Below, in pieces: positions 53,952 through 64,000 of a DNA stretch of 64,000 nt. This DNA comes from Anaerococcus urinomassiliensis (GTDB taxonomy: Bacteria; Bacillota; Clostridia; Tissierellales; Peptoniphilaceae): contig NZ_LT635782.1 of assembly GCF_900128425.1 (NCBI RefSeq), forward strand, positions 1,744,476 to 1,808,475. Reading direction: 5' to 3'. The notes below the pieces were generated by a model, which saw only the letters and a program-made list of their open reading frames with translations, was not told where the DNA came from and did no database searches. Every line of letters begins with the position of its first letter. Position 1 is the first letter of the stretch. The position numbers and the translations under genes were made by a program.

Positions 53952-54503
53952 TTATTTAAAAATTTCGCTTGAAATTTGTTTTCTTATATCGTCAATATTG
54001 TATTTTATTATTGAAGAAAATCTGTTGTCGTATTCAATCTTTCCAGATTTGATCACAAAACCATCTTCTACGCTTTCATCTGCTACTGTAAATCCGTGAA
54101 AATCTTCGTTTTTTAAGGCATCCCTGTAGTTTTTTGCCAAAAGCAGGTCTCCACTTTTGATATCAGAGTTTTTTATAGTATTTAAAACAAAGTTTTTGTA
54201 AGAAGATTCGTCGATATTTTTTAGATTTTCTAAAAGCTTATCTACTATTTGGTCTATAACCTTGTTTTTTGCAGAAATTTCTATATCTCTAGATTCTCTT
54301 TTTGCTGAGACATTTTCATTTGATAGTATAGTTTCTGCTTCTCTATTTGCCTTATCGATAATCTCACGTGCTTTGATCTCTGCTTCGTTTTTTGATTGGT
54401 ATATGATTTCGTCAGCCTTTTCTTGGGCTTCTCTTAAGATTTTTTCTTTTTCAGTATTTCCTTCGCTAATAATTGACTCTAATATTACTTCAAGATTATT
54501 CAT
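53952..54503 (-). CDS. atpE/ntpE: V-type ATPase subunit E (peripheral stalk)
   Basis: 183 residues: an N-terminal charged coiled coil rich in Ala/Glu/Lys (EKEKILREAQEKADEIIYQS) and a C-terminal globular domain (VEDGFVIKSGKIEYDNRFSS). It pairs with the small G/H-type subunit at 56910-57233 to make the stator stalk. Confidence 0.9.
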   Translation of the reverse strand: MNNLEVILESIISEGNTEKEKILREAQEKADEIIYQSKNEAEIKAREIIDKANREAETILSNENVSAKRESRDIEISAKNKVIDQIVDKLLENLKNIDESSYKNFVLNTIKNSDIKSGDLLLAKNYRDALKNEDFHGFTVADESVEDGFVIKSGKIEYDNRFSSIIKYNIDDIRKQISSEIFK

Positions 54504-54518
54504 AATCTTTTCCTAATA

Positions 54519-56909
<2,391 letters not shown>

Positions 56910-56923
<14 letters not shown>

Positions 56924-57233
56924 TTCTAATTATCCTTTCTGTAAGCTCATTTATTAATTGATCTATATCACTAGTTTGATTATCAATAATACTTTTTGAA
57001 CTAGCCTTGGCCTTTTCTAGTATAGGCTCTTTGTCTAGTTGAGCTTTTTTATTTGCATCTTCAATCAATTTAGCTTTTTTTGCATTAGCTTCAGAGATTA
57101 TTCTCTTGTATTCAGCATTTGCCTGATCTTTAGCATCTTTTACAAGTTTACTTGCTTGATCTTTGGCATCACTTACACTTAAGCTGGCATTTTCTTCAGC
57201 TTCTTTGATCTTAAGTAATATATCGTCTGCCAT
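56910..57233 (-). CDS. V-type ATPase small peripheral-stalk subunit (G/H type)
   Basis: A 107-residue single long coiled coil rich in Ala, Lys and Asp (ASKLVKDAKDQANAEYKRII), first gene of the V-ATPase operon and 14 bases overlapping subunit I. Its position and heptad pattern identify it as the partner of subunit E. AGGGGGTG precedes the ATG. Confidence 0.85.
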
Positions 57234-57261
57234 TTTTCACCCCCTAAATAACATTAATTAA

Positions 57262-57290
57262 ATTATACCATAAATATATACCCTAAAATA
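57262..57290 (-). promoter_or_regulatory. Promoter of the V-ATPase operon
   Basis: Extended -10 TGG-TATAAT (57262-57267) with a weak TATTTT at -35 (57285-57290), minus strand, ~29 bases upstream of the first ATG. Confidence 0.6.
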
Positions 57291-57388
57291 GGCTTTGATT
57301 AAGTTTTATCAATAATCTAACCTTGTTTTTATGAAAATATAAAATGTTTTCCCTTTTTTTATTTCTTAACTTATCTATTGAAAAAAAT

Positions 57389-57418
57389 AAGTGAATCCAA
57401 ATCAATCTGGATTCACTT
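57389..57418 (-). terminator. Terminator of the TetR-MMPL operon
   Basis: AAGTGAATCC/GGATTCACTT perfect 10-bp stem with a T-run on the minus strand. Confidence 0.9.
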
Positions 57419-57426
57419 GTATTTTT

Positions 57427-59733
57427 CTACTTAATCTTTTCTATAATTCTAGATCTTGTCTCAAAGTCATCTGTTGAACCAGAGATTGCATTGTTTTCTT
57501 TGGCTAGTTTTGACATCTCATCTAGGATATCTGAGATCTTTTGGGCATCTCCTGTTTTGTTTGAAAGTTCATCTATGCCCTTAGTCTTGTAATCCTTTAG
57601 ACCTTGGTTAAATTCTTGGTAATTTGCTTGGTAGGTATCTGAACCTTCTTTGATTTGTAGGGCTGCATTTCTTAGCTCTTGGATACCATTGTTTAAATCG
57701 CCTATTCCCTTGCCCATAGGATTTATAGCTTTTTCATTGATATCTCCAAGGCTGGATAAAGCTTTTGATCTTTCTTCAAATTGAGCTAGACCATCAGATA
57801 ATTGCTTAGAACCATCTTTTAGGTCAGATGATTTTCCATCTAATTGGCCCATAGCGCCAGCAAGTTTTGCTACACCTTCTTTGTTTTGGCTAGTTCCTGC
57901 TTTTAACCTCTCTGAACCTTGTTTTAATTCTTTTGTAGCATCGTCCATTTGACCTATAGCTTGGCCCAATTTTACCAAATCAGAATTTGATAGGCCACTG
58001 TCTAGTTTACCAACTCCTGCAGCAAGTTTTCCTGACGCTTCTTCTAATTGGCCACTGGCTACATTTAGTTTTTGACTTAGCTCAGCACTTCCCTTATGAG
58101 CTTGGCTAATTCCTGCATTTAATTCTTTGGATCCTTGGTTTAGACCTGCTAAGCCTTGGCTAATAGCTCCATTGACTTGGGCACTTGCTTTAAGATTTTC
58201 AGCTTGGGCGTATAGGCCACTTTCTAATTGTCTTAGGGTATAGATTTCATCAGCATATGATCCATCAACATCTTTGCTTTCAAGACTTGCTGCAATACCT
58301 TCTATGGCAGTTGCTTTAGCTATGATGTCTTCTACAGAAGCAGATAGGCTTGGTGAATTTTGAGCTGTTTGATTTAGTTTTTCTATTCCTTGGCTTAGGG
58401 AAGCTGATGATTCTTCTAGTTTGCCTAGGCCACCGTCAAGTTCACTTACGCCATTTGCTAGTGGTTTAACATTTTTGCCAAAGTCATCTAGGCCAGTTTG
58501 GAGACTTGCTAGTGATTTACTTAATGATGCTATGCCTTCACTACCAGATATAGCTGAGGTTTTTTCTCTTAGTGTTCCTGTGGCTTCGGATAGTTGGCCA
58601 AGTCCTGCATCTAGTTTACCAGCACCTGCATCAAGGTCATTTGCACCCTTATTTAGCTTGTCCATATTTGCGTTGATCTCGCTAACAGCTTCGGTGTATT
58701 GGCCTATGCCAGCATTAAGTGATGAACCACCTTGGTTAAGCTTTGTTACAGCTCCTGAGATTTCTTGAGTTTTGGCTGGCAAATCTTTGAAGGCATTGGC
58801 AAATTTTTCGTAAGAATTTACTAACTTTGTTGATCCATCGCTAAGCTTTTTACTTCCATCGGCAAATTTGCCAAGACCATCGTTTAATTTTTGGCCACCG
58901 TCGTTTAGTTGGTCTCCAGCATCTACCAACTTATCCATATTGCTTTCTAGCTCTCCTATGCCATCATTTAGGTCGTCTAGGGAAGCTAGGTTGTTGTCTT
59001 CTTGGAAGAATTCGTTGGTAATTACTGCATAGATTTCACTTACTTTGTAGTCGGTGACATCCATTTCTATTTCTAGGTTTTCTTTGAATCTATCAAGTTT
59101 ATCTGCTTCTATGACATCTGTTAAGTTTTCCTTTAGACCAGGAGTTAAGAGTCCTGTTACTATGTCGTTTTTGCCATCTTTTACAATTTTGCCATCTGGT
59201 GTTTCTATATTTGTAACTTTGTCAGAATCAAAGCTCATTACTGTTACAACTGCATATGGAGAGTATACTTTTTTCTCCTTGCCGTCTATAACAGCTTGGC
59301 TACTGATATTATTTGTTGAGCTTGCTACAATTTTTAGATGGCCGCTTTTGCCTTCTAGGTCTTTTGATGATATTTCTTTACCATCAAGATAGTAGGTCAC
59401 CTTTACATCTACTGGAAGTTTTTGATCAGATTTGCCTTGATAGTAGATATCCTCATCTTTTTCATTCCAGTTGATGTAGCCATCACTAGTCTTGATTTCT
59501 TGGTCTGTTTCAAGGTTTTTTATATCTTTTAGGTTTGATTTATCCTTTGCCTTGATATTTTTATCTGAGTTTAGCCAAACAGAAGCTGTTTGGTCGGTTA
59601 TCTTGCCATCTTCTACTGTTACATATATTGTTTCACTTTTCTTTAAGTTATCACTTGCAGCATAGGATACATTTGTTCCCAAGACTGAAGATACTGTTAG
59701 AACTGCAAGTGCTTTGACGAATTTATTTTTCAT
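57427..59733 (-). CDS. Secreted repeat protein partner of the MMPL transporter (YhgE/Pip-like)
   Basis: 768 residues. A signal peptide (LAVLTVSSVLGTNVSYAAS) is followed by a ~230-residue beta-rich domain (YVTVEDGKITDQTASVWLN). Then come ~480 residues of degenerate heptad-like repeats of the form L-x-x-G-x-x-x-L-x-x-G (LNDGGQKLNDGLGKFADGSK), typical of the long helical stalk in YhgE/Pip-type proteins. No C-terminal membrane segment is seen, unlike full YhgE. It probably works outside the membrane with the MMPL protein 10 bases upstream. Confidence 0.82.
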   Translation of the reverse strand: MKNKFVKALAVLTVSSVLGTNVSYAASDNLKKSETIYVTVEDGKITDQTASVWLNSDKNIKAKDKSNLKDIKNLETDQEIKTSDGYINWNEKDEDIYYQGKSDQKLPVDVKVTYYLDGKEISSKDLEGKSGHLKIVASSTNNISSQAVIDGKEKKVYSPYAVVTVMSFDSDKVTNIETPDGKIVKDGKNDIVTGLLTPGLKENLTDVIEADKLDRFKENLEIEMDVTDYKVSEIYAVITNEFFQEDNNLASLDDLNDGIGELESNMDKLVDAGDQLNDGGQKLNDGLGKFADGSKKLSDGSTKLVNSYEKFANAFKDLPAKTQEISGAVTKLNQGGSSLNAGIGQYTEAVSEINANMDKLNKGANDLDAGAGKLDAGLGQLSEATGTLREKTSAISGSEGIASLSKSLASLQTGLDDFGKNVKPLANGVSELDGGLGKLEESSASLSQGIEKLNQTAQNSPSLSASVEDIIAKATAIEGIAASLESKDVDGSYADEIYTLRQLESGLYAQAENLKASAQVNGAISQGLAGLNQGSKELNAGISQAHKGSAELSQKLNVASGQLEEASGKLAAGVGKLDSGLSNSDLVKLGQAIGQMDDATKELKQGSERLKAGTSQNKEGVAKLAGAMGQLDGKSSDLKDGSKQLSDGLAQFEERSKALSSLGDINEKAINPMGKGIGDLNNGIQELRNAALQIKEGSDTYQANYQEFNQGLKDYKTKGIDELSNKTGDAQKISDILDEMSKLAKENNAISGSTDDFETRSRIIEKIK

Positions 59734-59743
59734 TAATTTCCTC

Positions 59744-61798
59744 CTAGTTTAAGCCTTTGGTAGTCTTTTTGATAAATGGGAATGTTATACTAATGATTGC
59801 TGGTAGGAAGATTATAATTACAAGCATTGAAATTATAGCTCCTCTTGCCAAGAATATACATATAGTTGATACTATTTCCATTTTTGAATATATACCTACG
59901 CCGATAGTTGCTGCAAAAAATGATAGGGCAGATGTTACTATTGATTTTGCTGTCTCTTTTGTTGCAACAGCTAGGGCCTCGTTCTTATCTTTTCTTTTTT
60001 TGTATTCAAACAAGAACCTATCTGTCATTAGTATTGAGTAGTCAATTGTAGATCCAAGTTGTACTACACCAATTATTATTGATGTTATAAATGGTATTGT
60101 TTTTCCTGTGTAGAAAGGAATACCCATATTGATGAAGATCGCAAGTTCTATTGCTGCAATTAATACAACCGGGATAGCAAATGACTTAAATACAACGGCT
60201 ATTATGACAAATACAACTGCAATTGATGCAATATTTACCATCTTGAAGTCACGATCAGATATTTCTGTAAGGTCATCGGTAAGAACCGCTTCTCCTGTTA
60301 AGTATCCATCAGGGTCATGAGCTTTGACAATCTTCTTTATCTCCCCTATTTGTTTTTTAACTTCTGGGGAAGCTGTTTGGTATTTGGAATTTAGCATAAT
60401 CATTTGATAGCCATTTTTCACAAAATTGTCTTGTAGCTTATCTGGCAAGACGCTAGATGGTAGGGTTAGACCTGTTGCAGAGTTTACACTAAGAACATTG
60501 TTTACACCTTCAACATCTTCTAGTTGATCTACCATTTCATTTATAGATTGCTTGCTTAGGTCTTCTTTTACAACTACAAAGTGAGTGGAAGCCATATTGT
60601 AATCTTTTTTCATCTTGTTTAGGGCTACTATAGAGTCCAAATCTTGTGGCAAGGACCTGTCTAAGTTGTAGTAAAGGTCAGTGTGATTTGAACCATATGC
60701 TGCTGGTATAAAGAGGGCCAAAAATACAATAAATAAAGTTTTTCTGTATTTTAATGTAAAATTTGAAGTCTTATCAAATTCTGGCAATAGTACTTTATGG
60801 TTAAATCTGTTGACCCATTTTTCTGATAGCAATAGCATTGGTGGAAGGACAACAACTGTTGAAATTAGACCCAAAAGCACACCCTTACTCATAACAAGTC
60901 CAATATCTTTACCAAGACCAAGTCTCATCAAAAGTAGGACTAAAAATCCTGCAAAGGTAGTAAGAGAAGATGCAAAGATTGATGCAACAGTGGACTCTAT
61001 GGCCTTTGCCATAGCATCTTCATTATTTTCTGTAGTCTTTTTCTTTTCAACATATCTGTGGTAAAGGAATATTGAATAGTCAGTAGTTACAGCTAGTTGT
61101 AATACTGCTGCAATTGCCTTTGTGATATATGAAATCTCTCCCAAAAATATGTTTGTACCAAAGTTATACAAAATGGCATAGCCTATGTTTAGCATAAATA
61201 GGAAAGGAATTATAGTTGATTCATTTGCCAAACTTAATACTATAAGGGCAAGAGCAACTGCCAAACCTACATATATAGGGGTTTCGTGGTCAATCAAATC
61301 CTTGGTATCTTTTACCAAAGATGATATACCTGATAGGTACTTTTCCTTAGACTCAAGAGCCTTAATTTGATCTATGGCCTCCATAGTTCTAAATGAAGAT
61401 GATGACTCTGCGAATTTGATCATCAAGAGAGTCGAATCTTCAGCATAAAAGGTATCTCTTATATTGTCAGGCAAAAATTCATTTGGTACTGTATCCCCCA
61501 CAATAGAGGATTTTGAAATAACATCCTCAACACCATCAATTTCTAGAATCTCTTTTTTTAGCTTATCTGCATCGTAGTCAGATCCCTTTAGGATCAACAT
61601 CCCCGTAGCAGCATTTTTAAAATCTTTATCTAGAATTTCTTGGCCTTGGGTAGACTCAAGGTCACTTGGCAAGTAGGAGAGAATGTCGTAGTTCACACCA
61701 GTGTTCTTATAGCCTATCCATGAAGGAATTAGCAATAACGTCATTACCAAGAGGACTAACTTTGCATGATGTGAAATAAAATTTGCAATTCTTTTCAT
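59744..61798 (-). CDS. MMPL/RND-family transporter
   Basis: 684 residues in two repeats, each with one membrane helix, an extracellular domain and five to six helices (12 in total). Proton-relay-type motifs occur in AVTTDYSIFLYHRY and GSTIDYSILMTDRF. MMPL proteins export lipids or hydrophobic compounds. TetR upstream and a secreted repeat protein downstream make a three-gene operon seen in Firmicutes. Confidence 0.93.
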   Translation of the reverse strand: MKRIANFISHHAKLVLLVMTLLLIPSWIGYKNTGVNYDILSYLPSDLESTQGQEILDKDFKNAATGMLILKGSDYDADKLKKEILEIDGVEDVISKSSIVGDTVPNEFLPDNIRDTFYAEDSTLLMIKFAESSSSFRTMEAIDQIKALESKEKYLSGISSLVKDTKDLIDHETPIYVGLAVALALIVLSLANESTIIPFLFMLNIGYAILYNFGTNIFLGEISYITKAIAAVLQLAVTTDYSIFLYHRYVEKKKTTENNEDAMAKAIESTVASIFASSLTTFAGFLVLLLMRLGLGKDIGLVMSKGVLLGLISTVVVLPPMLLLSEKWVNRFNHKVLLPEFDKTSNFTLKYRKTLFIVFLALFIPAAYGSNHTDLYYNLDRSLPQDLDSIVALNKMKKDYNMASTHFVVVKEDLSKQSINEMVDQLEDVEGVNNVLSVNSATGLTLPSSVLPDKLQDNFVKNGYQMIMLNSKYQTASPEVKKQIGEIKKIVKAHDPDGYLTGEAVLTDDLTEISDRDFKMVNIASIAVVFVIIAVVFKSFAIPVVLIAAIELAIFINMGIPFYTGKTIPFITSIIIGVVQLGSTIDYSILMTDRFLFEYKKRKDKNEALAVATKETAKSIVTSALSFFAATIGVGIYSKMEIVSTICIFLARGAIISMLVIIIFLPAIISITFPFIKKTTKGLN

Positions 61799-61812
61799 TA
61801 TTAATCTCCCGT

Positions 61813-62394
61813 TTACTTAAATATTTTTCTAATAACAGCAAACAAAACTGATTTCATCTCATCTATTGAAAGAACAGATTCTTCCATCAAGGCACTCTTG
61901 CAAGTGGAAATGATATTTTCAATAGTAAGGGAAAGTATGTAAAGCTGTTGGGGCTCTGTAAATGAGTGCGAAAATAAATTCTCATATTTATTTAGAATAA
62001 ATTTTAGAGTCGAATCAGCCTCTCTTAACCTTTGATCATTTTCAATCTCGGTATAAAGTGCCCAAGTAATATTTTTGCTAAGAAGGTCTAGTTCGAATGG
62101 ATTGGCAATCAGATAATCGATAATATAATCGACAAAAGATATATATCTTTCGATCGGATCTTCGCCTATACAAGAATTCTCAGCATTGATAATGATAGAG
62201 CTTGCCAAATCTAAAACTAATTTCTCCTTAAGGTCGTTTTTATCCTTGTAATAAAGATAAAAAGTTCCAAGGCCAAAACCAGCCTCCTTCATAATGTCTC
62301 TAACAGAAGTCTTCTCCAGACCCTTTCTTTGAAAAACTCTAATAGCCGCATCCATAATCAGTGCTTTCTTATCATTCGATTTGTAAATTACCAA
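61813..62394 (-). CDS. TetR-family regulator of the MMPL operon
   Basis: 193 residues. The N-terminal helix-turn-helix region is IMDAAIRVFQRKGLEKTSVRDIMKEAGFGLGTFYLYYKDK, abbreviated by its ends here: IMDAAIRVF … GTFYLYYKDK. The C-terminal ligand domain is of unassigned specificity. The start is TTG at 62394, 7 bases after GGAGGG; an upstream in-frame TTG at 62424 lies inside the operator and lacks a ribosome site. It likely represses its own operon through the two TGAAC-N3-GTTCA sites. Confidence 0.9.
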   Translation of the reverse strand: MVIYKSNDKKALIMDAAIRVFQRKGLEKTSVRDIMKEAGFGLGTFYLYYKDKNDLKEKLVLDLASSIIINAENSCIGEDPIERYISFVDYIIDYLIANPFELDLLSKNITWALYTEIENDQRLREADSTLKFILNKYENLFSHSFTEPQQLYILSLTIENIISTCKSALMEESVLSIDEMKSVLFAVIRKIFK

Positions 62395-62417
62395 TCCTAT
62401 CCCTCCTTTTTTAAAAA

Positions 62418-62430
62418 TGAACAACGTTCA
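62418..62430. promoter_or_regulatory. TetR operator 1
   Basis: TGAAC-AAC-GTTCA, with the arms extendable to AAATGAAC/GTTCATTT; it lies in the leader of the tetR transcript. Confidence 0.8.
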
Positions 62431-62447
62431 TTTGTTGTTACAAAAGT

Positions 62448-62476
62448 ATGATACCAGCATAATGAACAGTGTTCAA
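62448..62476 (-). promoter_or_regulatory. Promoter of the TetR-MMPL operon
   Basis: TTGAAC (62471-62476), 17-base spacer, TATCAT (62448-62453) on the minus strand; the -35 element lies inside operator 2. Confidence 0.7.
62463..62475. promoter_or_regulatory. TetR operator 2
   Basis: TGAAC-AGT-GTTCA, 45 bases from operator 1 and covering the -35 element. Confidence 0.8.
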
Positions 62477-62533
62477 CTTTTTTAGAAAAATTTTTTTATC
62501 TGCATTTAAACTTTGGAATTTTAATACTAGGAA

Positions 62534-62562
62534 TAAAAAAAGAACCCCGGAGGGTTCGCTTT
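62534..62562 (-). terminator. Terminator of nrdF
   Basis: GAACCC-CGGA-GGGTTC (62544-62559) with a T-run on the minus strand directly after the stop. Confidence 0.9.
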
Positions 62563-63621
62563 TTATAAGTCGTCTTCTATTACTGATGATTTGGAGTAAG
62601 CAGATACTTTTGCTTCGAAGAAATCTGTTTTTACTTGGTTTGGATCTGAGTATTCATCTACCCATTTCATTGAACTTGGTATTTCGTTATATCCTTCATA
62701 GATTGGACCAAATCCTAAGCCTTTTGCTCTTAGATTTCCTAGATATTTGATATAATCTTCAATCATCTTGCCATTTAGCCCAGCTATATTATCACCAATA
62801 GCGTATTTGCCCCAAGCAATCTCTTCTTCTACACCTTCTTTGAGCATTTCTGTGTAATATTTGATGTGCTCTTCAGTAAATAAGTCTTCTCTTTCCTTTT
62901 TAAGGTCGTTGATTAAGGACCTAAACAACCACAAGTGAGTATTTTCATCACGGTTGATATACCTTATCTCTTGAACAGTTCCTGGCATCTTGCCGTTACG
63001 TCCTAGGTTGTAGAAAAATGAGAAACCTGAATAGAAATATATACCTTCAAGGATGTAATTTGCAATTATAGCCTTCATAAAGTTAAACTCATCATCCCTT
63101 TCTAGGAAATGATTGTATTGGTCGCCTATATATTCATTTCTGTGAAGCAAGTGTTCGTCATCTTTCCACATATACAAGATCTTGCTACGCTCTTCTGGCG
63201 AACAGATTGTATCTAATATATATGAATATGATTGAGAGTGGATGGACTCTTGGTAGGTTTGAATTGATAGGCAAAGATTTATCTCATTTGCTGTGATATA
63301 GGTCTGTAGATTTGGTAAATTTGCTGTTTGTATAGAATCTAGATAGGTCAAAAATGAAATAATCCTATCAAAGGCAAATTTCTCATGTTCATCAAGATTG
63401 CGATAATCTTTAATATCTTGGTTTAAATTTATTTCCTCTGGAATCCAGAAATTGTTCATAGCTTGCCTGTACCAATCGCTAGTCCATGTATATTTAAGGT
63501 TATTAAAATCGTTTAGGTTTGTGGTATTACCTTGGATAATCTTTCTCTTAGAAAGATCAATATCCCCATCCTCATTAAAAATCCCACGCTTGCCAACTTC
63601 TCTTTTTTTACTTTCTTCCAT
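62563..63621 (-). CDS. nrdF: Class I ribonucleotide reductase beta subunit
   Basis: 352 residues. Dimetal ligands are visible in TYQESIHSQSYSYIL (Glu, His and the radical Tyr) and NRDENTHLWLF (Glu, His), plus the earlier FLTYLDSIQ and later NYILEGIYFYSGF segments. It generates the tyrosyl radical for the alpha subunit (NrdE/NrdA), which is not in the window. It begins 11 bases after the YoeB toxin stop with its own AAAGGAG site, so part of its transcription may come through the toxin-antitoxin genes. Confidence 0.93.
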   Translation of the reverse strand: MEESKKREVGKRGIFNEDGDIDLSKRKIIQGNTTNLNDFNNLKYTWTSDWYRQAMNNFWIPEEINLNQDIKDYRNLDEHEKFAFDRIISFLTYLDSIQTANLPNLQTYITANEINLCLSIQTYQESIHSQSYSYILDTICSPEERSKILYMWKDDEHLLHRNEYIGDQYNHFLERDDEFNFMKAIIANYILEGIYFYSGFSFFYNLGRNGKMPGTVQEIRYINRDENTHLWLFRSLINDLKKEREDLFTEEHIKYYTEMLKEGVEEEIAWGKYAIGDNIAGLNGKMIEDYIKYLGNLRAKGLGFGPIYEGYNEIPSSMKWVDEYSDPNQVKTDFFEAKVSAYSKSSVIEDDL

Positions 63622-63632
63622 TGATTGCTCCT

Positions 63633-63893
63633 TTACATATAATGACCTTTACATGCTATAATTACTATTTTATCATCCAAAACTTTATAAACCATTCTGT
63701 GCTCTTGATTTATTCGCCTGCTCCAATAACCTGCATAATTTGACTTAAGTGGTTCTGGTTTCCCAATTCCTTCAAAAGGCGTTCTTATACTAACTTTTAT
63801 TAACTCATTTATCTTTTTAAATATTTTCTTATCCTGCTTTTGCCGTGCAAGGTAATCTTCCCATGCGGGCAAAACCCACTCAATACTTCTCAA
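63633..63893 (-). CDS. yoeB: YoeB/Txe-family mRNA-interferase toxin
   Basis: 86 residues. The family pattern is clear: PAWEDYLARQKQDKKIFKKI, then RTPFEGIGKPEPLK, the catalytic-region WSRRINQEHRMVYKV, and the C-terminal CKGHY. It cleaves mRNA at the ribosome and is neutralised by the upstream antitoxin. Start codon TTG, 4 bases after GAGGAG and 1 base after the antitoxin stop, so translation is coupled. Confidence 0.94.
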   Translation of the reverse strand: MRSIEWVLPAWEDYLARQKQDKKIFKKINELIKVSIRTPFEGIGKPEPLKSNYAGYWSRRINQEHRMVYKVLDDKIVIIACKGHYM

Positions 63894-63894
63894 A

Positions 63895-64000
63895 TCACTC
63901 CTCGATTAGTTCATGATTTACAATCTCAATCCTTCCATTCTCATAATCATCTATTAATTGTTCAAGTTTTTCCAGATTTTTTGGACTATAAAATGAATCC
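63895..64000 (-). CDS. Antitoxin of the YoeB system (C-terminal part, cut by the window edge)
   Basis: Only the last ~34 codons are visible (SPKNLEKLEQLIDDYENG, then RIEIVNHELIEE and TGA at 63895-63897). Acidic and helical, as expected for the toxin-wrapping end of a YefM/Phd- or RelB-type antitoxin. It directly precedes the toxin gene. The DNA-binding part and start lie outside the window. Confidence 0.8.
   Translation of the reverse strand, partial: DSFYSPKNLEKLEQLIDDYENGRIEIVNHELIEE

Noticed and set aside
57900..58950. Repeated DNA motifs in the secreted repeat protein gene
   Set aside because: These are degenerate protein-level repeats (L-x-x-G pattern) within one gene, not a mobile or CRISPR array.

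Overview
The window is AT-rich, densely packed Gram-positive DNA. Strong AGGAGG ribosome sites, several TTG/GTG starts, a complete bacterial V-type ATPase operon, rubrerythrin, many PTS systems and no visible respiratory genes point to an anaerobic, fermentative low-GC Firmicute. Gene content fits the Peptoniphilaceae (Anaerococcus/Peptoniphilus/Finegoldia type); that placement is inference. No rRNA, tRNA or CRISPR array was seen.

Layout. 1-5.4 kb: rubrerythrin under a consensus promoter with a PerR/Fur-like box, then a MarR-controlled operon (C-S lyase, M20 amidohydrolase, YfcC carrier). Two copies of one palindrome mark the likely MarR operators, and the YfcC start is thrown out of frame by an 8-A run. 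5.5-11.6 kb: a mannose-family PTS (EIIA, D, C, B) with a YajC-like protein, the arrangement of glycosaminoglycan-disaccharide PTS loci, next to a decayed sulfatase, a 174-bp MITE-like hairpin element, a sugar nucleotidyltransferase and galE. 11.9-14.2 kb: pgi and a 2-hydroxyacid dehydrogenase. 14.2-19.2 kb: a SIS protein, an ascorbate-type PTS and its PRD regulator, flanked by a 70-bp direct repeat made of the 3' end of the neighbouring dicarboxylate symporter gene. This looks like an inserted cassette. 19.2-25.5 kb: symporter, uracil permease, two tandem CPBP proteases and two unknown membrane proteins. 25.6-29.6 kb: a glucose/GlcNAc-type EIICB whose terminator hairpin is split by a complete IS3-family element, then a DUF7916-like protein.

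29.6-29.9 kb holds an unannotated type I toxin-antitoxin module of the Fst/par type: a 30-residue toxin, a shared convergent terminator and an antisense RNA with matching direct repeats. 30-33.6 kb: a MATE exporter and thrS with a T-box leader. 33.7-43.5 kb: a Fur-box-controlled operon with two ABC half-transporters, an MptD-type ECF S component, T component, double ATPase, AraC regulator and a secreted 870-residue coiled-coil protein. It resembles siderophore-uptake loci of the yersiniabactin/equibactin type without synthesis genes. I consider this operon and the par module the most interesting systems here.

43.7-47.4 kb: an orphan EIIB flanked by a direct repeat, a CoA-disulfide-reductase-like flavoprotein and an unexported sialidase. 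47.4-57.2 kb: a CBS/CNNM membrane protein and the nine-gene V-ATPase operon with Na+-type rotor residues. 57.4-62.5 kb: TetR, an MMPL transporter and a secreted repeat protein, with two TetR operators. 62.5-64 kb: nrdF directly behind a YoeB toxin and a truncated antitoxin gene at the window edge.
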